Source of the DNA: Athripsodes cinereus
Lineage: Eukaryota; Arthropoda; Insecta; Trichoptera; Leptoceridae
Direction of reading: 5' to 3'
Length of the DNA: 64,000 nucleotides
NCBI GenBank assembly: GCA_947579605.1
Contig: OX388321.1
Coordinates: 15,119,614-15,183,613, forward strand
This document shows, one piece after another, positions 56,699 to 64,000 of the stretch. The number at the start of each line of letters is the position of its first letter. Within the stretch, counting starts at the first letter, position 1. Position numbers and translations under genes: made by a program. The notes beneath the pieces were generated by a model. It was not told the origin of the DNA, ran no database searches, and saw only the letters and a list, made by a program, of their open reading frames with translations.

Positions 56699-56852
56699 TC
56701 TGGGTTTGTTATAAACCCAAATACAACCTTATACACCTTTCACACTAAGCTAAAAGCTTGTGCCGTGAAAGGGGAGTTTGCCGGCACCTGGGATCGAACC
56801 ACGGACCCCTTGTTCTGAAGGCCGAGACTCTACCTCCAGGCTACCGACGAAC
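56699..56852 (-). mobile_element. tRNA-derived SINE family B, copy 2
   Basis: Plus strand GGCACCTGGGATCGAACCACG is an intact inverted B box (GGTTCGATCC), and TACCTCCAGGCTACCGACGA the inverted A-box head. The body CTTTCACACTAAGCTAAAAGC...GTGCCGTGAAAGG and end TCTGGGTTTGTTATAAACCC agree with 27601-27762. The tRNA-like anticodon loop region reads TTCAGAA. Confidence 0.88.
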
Positions 56853-58184
56853 TTTTTCTTATTATAATTTACATATTTTTAGCATTAAACTAGATTATTC
56901 ACTGTGTTGGTGTTTAGGTATCTAGTAGAATTCCAATATGGAATTAGAATACAAACTTATTCCACTACATAGATTTCAATTGATACTCGCACTACTTATT
57001 TAGATACTTTCGAAATTCACATCCGCATTTTTTTAAATCTTCAAATTTTGATATTATTTACATCACTTTTCTTGCAAACTATAATATACACTAGATAATA
57101 GAAGATTTTTCTCTACAGAAGAGTAGATAATAACAAAATACAGTTGTATATAGTTTTGAAATCCTCTTATAAGAACCAAAATAATAACACAGAAAATGTA
57201 CACGAACCACAATGAATATAATTCCACTGAAATCAAATATGCAATTTGCTTTGAGGAAAGCTTTGCAACATTCATACAATGAAAAGTATAAGTATACCTA
57301 CTACTTCTGTAATAGATCCGGTCACTGTATCGTTGTATGAAATGTTTAACATTATATTCATTATATTTATATAGACATGTCCTTATTATTATTTAATGAT
57401 ATTATTATTACATAGATTTGAATGTTTTTTGTCTGCAGTAGACACGAATTGAAATCATTCTATCAACTTTATCATAATATCTAACGACATTTTATTGTAG
57501 ATTTTCATACGAATCAATTGACAAATAAATTTATACTTTTTTGAAATCAATTGAAATCATGGATTTACAAAATTTATTGGACGTACCTACAAGGAACGAA
57601 ATTGACATATCTATTTCTTTCCGGTTTAACAGATCTATTTAATTAAAAATATCTTCTCAAATACTTTTTTTTTATAACTATGACGCAACGAACCGCATCC
57701 TGAAATGCATCGTGTACCTATAATATGTTCTCAATTGGAAAATAGTTAAGAAGGAATAAATATTTTTTTGTAATAATAATATAAGAAATAATATAGGTCA
57801 GTTGTTATAAACAATGGATAAATTAATATTGAATCGGGCGGATCCAAGGAAAACATCTCCAGAATTTGCCTTTGTACTAGATCGGGTAAACCACAAAAAA
57901 AACTCGTATCAGAGATGAGATTTTTTTTTTTTAAAGTTGCCACCCACTCAAAGAGTTTGTTAAGAGGTAAATAGATTGTATATAATCCAATCAATACATA
58001 CTTTTACTCCATACAATGAAATAAAGAAGATTTAAAAAGGTAATTTATAAAATATTAAAATAAAATATTACATTTTTTATCAATATGTAATAGTATAATG
58101 CAATAAGACAAGCATATGGATTTTTCCTTTGAATCTGTCCAAAACACTATTAAATTATATTTTAAAATATATGAAAAGATAAAT
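56853..58184. other. Presumed intron 3' of the Sidestep-like exon
   Basis: AT-rich, no exon or repeat recognised. Minus-strand open frames here (57063-57279, 57746-57994) have no signal. Confidence 0.5.
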
Positions 58185-58193
58185 CTCACATAC
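58185..58193 (-). other. 5' splice site of the Sidestep-like exon
   Basis: The minus strand reads GTATGTGAG straight after the codons for NVI and one spare G. It is a near-consensus insect donor, and without splicing the frame would stop within a few bases (ATGTGA). Confidence 0.85.
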
Positions 58194-58402
58194 CGATCAC
58201 ATTCAATTTGACTTTGTATATCCTCGTTGGTGCATTTCTGTAATCCACTCGACACCTGTACACTCCCTCATCATCCAGTTGGACTGATTCTATGGTTAGT
58301 ACTGCTGGTTGCGGTACTGTAACAAAGTACGCTCTAGGTCCAAACATTTGAGAGTCCGACCAGTATAGTGCTTCTTTGAACGACCGACCTCGTACATCGT
58401 AA
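58194..58402 (-). CDS. Internal exon of a Sidestep-family immunoglobulin-domain receptor
   Basis: Read on the minus strand, this 209-base block is one spare base, 69 open codons and one spare base, so it is entered in phase 2 and left in phase 1. The codons begin YDVRGRSF, include W14, GPRAYF at 21-26, DDEGVYRCRVDY at 43-54 with the F-strand cysteine at 50, and PTR at 58-60, ending KVKLNVI. This is the second half of an Ig V-set domain; the RGR, GPRAYF, DEGVYRCRVD and PTR motifs are those I know from the first Ig domain of Sidestep proteins. These are type I membrane proteins that bind Beat-family partners and guide motor axons. The first conserved cysteine must lie in an upstream exon, which I could not find between 58403 and 64000. 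Which Sidestep paralogue this is cannot be told. An intact frame with proper splice sites argues against a pseudogene. Confidence 0.88.
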
Positions 58403-58432
58403 CTGAAAAGATAAGAAAAAATCTTTGTTATT
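58403..58432 (-). other. 3' splice site of the Sidestep-like exon
   Basis: On the minus strand the bases before the exon form a pyrimidine-rich tract ending TCTTTTCAG, a strong acceptor. It fixes the exon start at 58402 because the Ig reading frame is open from that point. Confidence 0.85.
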
Positions 58433-59164
58433 TCAAAGTATACAGATATGTGGACAATAATTCTTCATACTATCATTTATTTGTGTCTAAACTGTTGAGT
58501 TATCATCTATAATAATATTTTTGTTTTGGGATTCTATGCTCCTGAAATATGTAGACGTGGAACACGTAAATGTAGCATCAAATTCCTGCGTGGCAGTTGC
58601 ATCTGGCCAGTCCGATTTAAAATCATGACTTTACCATTGTATTGTACATTTGTTATGTTTTAGAAGTTTTTATAACACTTATGAAATAAGCAATGAATAA
58701 ACATTATGCAAGTACAATTTTTTTTCGTGTATTAAATACGAAACAAAAAATAATGAATGTACTTTTTAACGATGTATTTTTGTAAATGTTTGACATAAAT
58801 AGTGAAGTGGCTTATTCAGGTCAAACATTATAGTACCTAAGTTATAGGTAATTATTTATGTTTATTGGTAAAAAGTTAAAAACACTGTATTCGGCTATGG
58901 GTAATGTTACCATAATACTTTTAACGTGTCTGCAGATATTATATAATGCTTTAGATAAAAATTCACAGGCCCTACTTTATTCATGTTTACAGACAGATAT
59001 TTAATACTTATTACATTAAAATATTTATTAGGGCCTTCTAAGTAAACTTTTTTCTAAGTATGTCTACAAAATAAGATCACTTCACGTATTGTGTTTTTCA
59101 CTACGCTATCTGTTGCATCAACAGCAAAATATATTATTAATTTTTATATTACCCCCAAAAAAGA
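58433..59164. other. Presumed intron 5' of the Sidestep-like exon
   Basis: AT-rich. 58535-58620 (GGAACACGTAAATGTAGCAT, CCTGCGTGGCAGTTGCATC) is a little richer in GC but has no exon features I can defend. Confidence 0.5.
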
Positions 59165-59370
59165 TTTTAGGTCTCTCACTCTTTCGTAAAACACCCCGAA
59201 TAAAACATTTTAATTTTTCAATTCAGCGATGAGGTATGCCTCTCATACTGACTTTTTATTTATGTTTTGGCACGGAGATGACAAACTACGTGTTATTTAC
59301 AAGCAGTTAGTGCACTGACTATCCCATCTGTGGGTAATACAATGATGGTGTGAATGAATGAATGAATGAA
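59165..59370 (+). mobile_element. Family A SINE with a TGAA tail
   Basis: TCTCTCACTCTTTCGTAAAACACC, AATTCAGCGATGAGGTATGCC, TTGGCACGGAGATGAC, GTGCACTGACTATCCCATCTG and CAATGATGGTGTGAATGAATG. The tail is (TGAA)n, not TAG repeats. Confidence 0.8.
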
Positions 59371-60698
59371 TAAACATCACATCTAATTTATCCTTACAAT
59401 TAATTTCTCACATTTATTTTTCCAACTGCATGTCAAACTGAACGTAAATATGTTTCACTCCATGTTATTTGATTAAAAGACATGCAGGATAGGTGGCTTA
59501 CATTAAAGCTGAATTTATTAAAATTGTTAGGTATGTAAAAAAAATGGCCATTGTGAATATGTAGAAAGCTCATAATATGATACATATCCGCTATTGAGTG
59601 TATGGCCTAGAAATTATATTGGCGTGACCAATACTCGTTAAGAGTATTATTTACCGAGAACTTGTTGTATATCAACAGGATTAATTGGGTAAGACGAATA
59701 ATATTCCTCACCTTATATAAAACAACATAGGATATTTAACTATTCAACATCTTCAAAACCCACCAACGAAATATGAAGTTAATTTTATAAGACGATAGAG
59801 TTTATTATTCTTTGGAAATCTAATGCCTCAAGTTGTTGCACAGAAAAATTTAAACATTTTGGTTTGTAGGTATAATTAGCTATGTGATTTTTTTTGTATA
59901 GTTATTATGAACCAACTAGTATACATCTAGTATATAATATAAAATCCTATACGAAAATTTTATGCTAATATTTTCTAATACATTACCTATAAACCACATT
60001 ACACATTCTAGCATACATAACTTGAATTATATAACACTAAAATATTAAAAAATACGTTAATTATAAGCGTTTTATATCTCACTTAGCTAGTTTAATGCTC
60101 TTTAATTTACATTTATCAATTAACTTTTTTTTTGCCTCCATAATTACTCTCCATGAATTATTGACAACGATATATATAATTATAATGATATATATAATTT
60201 GTCTGTTTTTTTTTAATGAGTGTTTTGTCTTGTTTCAATTTGTGTCATAGAAAATGATAATTGTTTTTAATGTAATTGATGTGACATGTTAAAGGCTTTG
60301 ACAGTGGATTTGTTGATATTAAATAAATAAATGAATTTCGTTTTTCAATGTTGAAATTACCTACAGTGATTTTCAAATATATACATTGATAAGAAAATTA
60401 AGATTTCTGAAAGAAAATATGACTCAATTGCCATGAAAAATTCTCTTTCGACAATATTTTTGGAAATATGGGACGGCAATAATTGAAAATTTCATTCATT
60501 CACTTGATTACGACATTTCTATAGATAAATATAATTGTCATTGGAATGAATATGGTCAAAAAAAGGTCTCTTAAGCTTTTAATAGATTTTGTGGATTGAA
60601 CATTACTCTAATCATAAAATTAATAATACACATTGGTTTATTTATCTAAGTTTTCATACTGTTAAGATATCTTCTACAATTGAGATAAAAAGGGGACT
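59371..60698. other. AT-rich DNA with a TAAA-tailed retro end
   Basis: 60240-60332 ends GACATGTTAAAGGCTTTGAC...TAAATAAATAAATG, same 3'-end family as 23860. 60160-60200 doubles GATATATATAATT. No gene. Confidence 0.5.
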
Positions 60699-60766
60699 AA
60701 CTACTACTTCTACACCATTACGGCATCTTCCACAAAGAGGGTAGCAAGCGGACAAACTGGCTGTGA
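60699..60766 (-). mobile_element. Family A SINE, 3' end scrap, minus strand
   Basis: ACTACTACTTCTACACCATTACGGCATCTTCCACAAAGAGGGTAGC in shortened form: inverted TAG tail, GCCGTAATGG core and GCTACCCTC. Cut off after about 70 bp. Confidence 0.75.
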
Positions 60767-60900
60767 TCCTAATAATAATTAAACTTGTCTGTTCTATTAA
60801 CAATAACATAATATTATGGCCAGGATATAGAGCTTAATATCTCATAATATAATTGAAAGAGTTGAATATCGTTAATCTTGTAGATCAATAATTAATTATA

Positions 60901-61065
60901 CTACTACTACCTTACCATCACGGCATATCCCAAAAGTGGGGAAGCCAGCAGATCAGCTACATGTAAGAAACATGCAAACTGTCCTCTTCGTGCCAACATA
61001 AAATCAAGACGTTCAGGATGGGTGGCAAACCTCATGGCTGAATTTAAGATGTAAAATGTCTTGTG
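60901..61065 (-). mobile_element. Family A SINE, 5' truncated, perfect 13-bp duplication
   Basis: ATAATTAATTATA at 60888-60900 and 61066-61078 bracket a minus-strand copy running from TAG/GTAA tail through GCCGTGATGG to AAGACATTTTACATC. Nearly consensus. The frame FYILNSAMRFATHPERLDFM is open in it. Confidence 0.92.
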
Positions 61066-61078
61066 ATAATTAATTATA

Positions 61079-62335
61079 ATAAAGGAAATTTTCAAATTAT
61101 GATTCAGCTGGAACTGAGTTCCCAGTTTCAATTACTTGTAATTTTGTCTGAGCTGGTTACATTGTTCACATTCAAAATTGACAGGCGACGTTTTGTTTAA
61201 CTACAACACAAAATAGCGCTGTACTTCGCTGAATCCATCAAAAGGGATTCGATGTCTGAATACATTCGGAATAATAAATAATTGGAAACAACGATGTATT
61301 TATATAATTTGTATATGTTCGAGTAGGTTTGTTATAATACTCTTTCAATGTTTTGAATATTGTCTATATTATGTACATATAATGTATGTACGTAAAGACA
61401 CTTTTTATGTGAAGAGATATGTGTTGCGGATATATTTCAGACAAGTCCACAATCTAGCGGAAACTGCTATGAAGTTTTTAAGTACAGTTTCTCAAATCAA
61501 AGAAATCATCTTCATATATTTTACAAGTATAGTGTGCTATTTGTTTGATTGAAAATATGAATTGATTTTTAGATTTTTGATGGCTTGTCATTCCTATGAA
61601 ATGTCAATACAAAAAAACGTTAGAAATATGTATATTCAGAAGAACTCATTCTATGTGTCATTCCCAACAGAAAAAGAAAATCATTTTGACCATGTCACGT
61701 CACCAAACTTAATAAAATGTAATGCACCTCATACAACCATATTTTTTATTCTTAGGGATTGCAACTTGCCCAAAATTCAATGTTTTATCATTTGACTGAA
61801 TTTTAGTGAAATTTATAGTATTTCGTCAAAAGGTTTTATCAGTTGCCTCATTTATGTGTTTTTTTTAACATCATTTAACAGTTACATATTTTAGTATGAT
61901 TTCACGTCAAAAATGTTTTCATAAAAAAATACACATCTCAGGGTGTAAAAAGTACCTTACAGAGAAAAAGTTTTTTGTTTCTTCTTTACGTCTTGCTTAT
62001 TGCGTTCAAGGAAAATAATTTTGTGTAAACATCAAAGCCATCCCATTTTAGATGTGTATTATGTTTAGTATACGAACATTTATTATCAAACAGGCATCGT
62101 ATCTTAGCAACAACTTGCGAAATATGATCAGTGATATTTTGTACCTACATACATTACATCTACCAATAGACTGTTATTATAATATTTCCTTTCAATATGA
62201 AGATTGAGAGAAAGATACATTCAACATGTTATATATAAAAATTAGGCATGTGCCTTTATGTATTTATTTAGTTATTGTATGTATTATTCATCTTTAAAGT
62301 GAGCTTTATGAATATATTTTACAATTTTTATCTTC
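61079..62335. other. AT-rich non-coding stretch
   Basis: No gene. GTTCAGCTGG/GCTGG-type bases at 61105-61160 and an open frame at 61562-61795 are not supported by any motif. Confidence 0.5.
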
Positions 62336-62396
62336 TGCGTGTCATCCTTGCGCAGGAGCCATACTAATAATCTCTGGATCATTCCAATTTTTATTA
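62336..62396 (-). pseudogene. U6 snRNA pseudogene, central 60 bases
   Basis: Minus strand AAAATTGGAATGATCCAGAG, ATTATTAGTATGGCTCCTGC and GCAAGGATGACACGCA correspond to the central part of U6 spliceosomal RNA, with about six substitutions, one of them next to the invariant ACAGAG box (here CCAGAG). The 5' stem-loop and the 3' end are missing and no TTTT terminator or snRNA promoter is present, so it is a dead retro-copy. Confidence 0.88.
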
Positions 62397-62403
62397 CGTT
62401 AAT

Positions 62404-62548
62404 TAAATTCTCAAAGACGTCCGTGTGTTCGACGTGAATGACGTGCGTGTATGAGAAATTGTATAAATAAAGAAGAAACGAAAGAAGTGTATAAGATGCA
62501 TTTTCTAAGCCTACTCCACATGGGATCCGGCGTAAGGCTATAATATAG
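62404..62548 (+). pseudogene. Decayed RTE-like LINE end
   Basis: Aligns with 6105-6262: GACGTCCGTGTGTTCGACGTG, GACGTGCGTGTATGAGAAATTG, GAAGAAACGAAAGAAGTGTAT, CCTACTCCACATGGGATCCGG and CGTAAGGCTATAATATAGTA. Frame is broken. It starts within 10 bases of the U6 pseudogene, which points the other way. Confidence 0.8.
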
Positions 62549-63494
62549 TAAATGACAGAATATAGTAAAAAGAGTTACGCTTCTAAATAATAATATTTGT
62601 CTTCTTAATAAAGTCTTTTGAATGTGAAGCCTACTATATTCAAGGCTGTATGGAATAATATCTCTGTCAGCTATTGAGGGGAAATCAAGAGACTCGTGTC
62701 GGTTTTTTTTTTGTAAGTCAATCTATCTCAATGAGACGTCACGTGTCGCAAAGAAATGCGTCATTATCAGTAAATACTAGCCTTTAAATTCGGTTTCATT
62801 TAGGGAATAACATAATATACATGTATATATTTTAATTATATAGATAGATATCACTCAAGAACGCTTAAGTACCAAAAGGTGGTATACAAAAATCTATTTT
62901 TTGTGTTATAGCCATCGAACTTATTTCGATAAATTAAAGATGCTGTGAAAATGAATTGTCTCATTCGTGGTCTTTTATGAATATTTTTGCCTTTCACGTA
63001 ACACTTGGGTTTTAAATACATTAACATCACCGTTGTATTCAAATGTCTAGTAAAGAAAACACATACACTTCAAGTTATTATTTAGTTTTTCTCGAACGTG
63101 CTTGAACAACGTGAGAATGTTCAGGATATAATTTCATATTAGTGAACATTATAACTTGGTAGTTTTTTTTTGAGCCAGAACATGTTAATAGATTGATGTT
63201 CGTGCAAAGAGTAATTTCATCTCATCAAATATAATATCTAACAGACTAAAATATTATTATTGTAGAGATTTTGGATGAATAGGGAAAACAATACTATGTA
63301 AAATACGAATTTAGTTTGAAATATCTGTCTTTGAAGTATATTATAGTAGATATATTACTTAGTAGAATACAATGGATGTTTTGTTCACATGTGAGCGATT
63401 ATGTAGGTATCTAGATACTTCTTAACAAAGCATTGATTCATCTATTAATTCTCGGTTTTGTCTGATAGCAACGTTTAAATAAAAATATGCCTTT
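62549..63494. other. AT-rich non-coding stretch
   Basis: No feature seen. Confidence 0.5.
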
Positions 63495-63850
63495 AGCCTA
63501 ATGCAGCTGTGAACATAAGCCTCCGTCATAATGTCTCCAGGCATCTCTGTCCTGTCCTTTCTAGAACCACTCACCAGAGATTCTGAATGTCGTCAGATAA
63601 TCGTGTGGAAGGTCTTCCTCTACTTCTTTTTTTCTTCACTCGGTCTCCACTCCACTATCTTTTTTTCCATCTTTGAGTCTTGCAACATGCCCTGCCCGTA
63701 ACCACTTTAACCTTGCCACTTTTTCGACAACATCCGTAACTCCCGATCTTCTACATATCTTAGTATTTCTAAAAAGATCAGAGTTTTATTTGTGGCGTCA
63801 CTCTCTCACGCTTACTTTCGGTTACTTGGAATTTCATGGTGGTCGACTTA
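63495..63850 (-). pseudogene. LINE C-terminus remnant, minus strand
   Basis: Minus-strand pieces SGVTDVVEKVARLKWLRAGH VARLKDGKK, then in shifted frames EVEDLPHDYLTTFRISGEWF and DRDAWRHYDGGLCSQL resemble the tail of an RTE-type LINE protein (VA+LKW.WAGH.AR...D...R...D.WR...GL). Several frameshifts. Near 63850 the similarity fades, so the rest may lie further along or was lost. Confidence 0.72.
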
Positions 63851-64000
63851 ATTGAAGTCAAGTTTTTGCTCCAGGTCAATACGGGCAGTACACATTGATT
63901 GTAATTTTTCCTCTTTAGGCATTAAGAAATGTTGCTAGTGAAAACTTTATTAAGATTTCCGTAGGTTGCCCACTTCAATTCTCTGAAGCTCAGTAGCCTG

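Noticed and set aside
58055..58255. Minus-strand 66-codon open frame overlapping the Sidestep-like exon
   Set aside because: It is in another frame and crosses the splice donor; the Ig frame with splice sites is the real one.
58535..58620. Upstream exon of the Sidestep-like gene (first half of the Ig domain)
   Set aside because: No Cys-containing B-strand frame, no acceptor/donor pair in the right phase; looks like a repeat scrap or plain intron.

Overview
This window looks like nuclear DNA of an insect, most probably a moth or butterfly (Lepidoptera). It is strongly AT-rich and mostly non-coding. It is littered with GTAGGTACCTAC-like strings and with short, 5'-truncated non-LTR retrotransposons that carry microsatellite tails, which is typical of lepidopteran introns and intergenic DNA. 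There is no bacterial gene organisation: no operons, no ribosome binding sites, and no long open frames apart from retrotransposon pieces.

The only host protein-coding sequence I can support is one exon at 58194-58402 on the minus strand. It has clean splice signals and encodes the second half of an N-terminal immunoglobulin V-type domain of the Sidestep family (transmembrane guidance receptors that bind Beat proteins). No neighbouring exon is recognisable on either side, so most of the window is probably very long intron of that gene, or intron plus flanking DNA. That is an inference.

Layout. 0-5 kb: AT-rich DNA, two copies of an abundant 3'-tailed SINE (family A, ending in TAG repeats), and a 0.78-kb direct duplication mixed with a 169-bp tandem repeat. 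5-9 kb: a fresh RTE-like fragment with an open frame, small inverted-repeat elements, and a nearly perfect 298-bp-arm palindrome containing a tRNA-like unit (family C). 11-34 kb: nested SINEs, degraded reverse-transcriptase ends of several LINE families, three hAT-like miniature elements (the third lies at 52.4 kb), tRNA-derived SINEs, and hammerhead-like motifs. 36.2-38.1 kb: a pogo-like DNA transposon with perfect 12-bp terminal inverted repeats, a TA target duplication and a frameshifted transposase tail, filled with a minisatellite that itself holds a foldback element. 39.1-40.5 kb: a young R1-clade fragment with an open frame and a perfect 13-bp target duplication. 40.6-57 kb: foldback elements, more family A SINEs (two with perfect 12-13 bp target duplications), a second hairpin, and a 0.23-kb retro-insert with a 13-bp duplication. 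58.2 kb: the Sidestep-like exon. 59-64 kb: more SINEs, a U6 snRNA pseudogene next to an oppositely oriented RTE-like fragment, and a LINE remnant.

A recurring theme is LINE-driven movement. Family A SINEs share their last ~45 bp with the RTE-like LINE, including its final codons and TAG-repeat tail, so the LINE probably mobilises them. Most entries are mobile DNA. The claims rest on internal comparison within this window and on remembered family motifs; no database search was possible.
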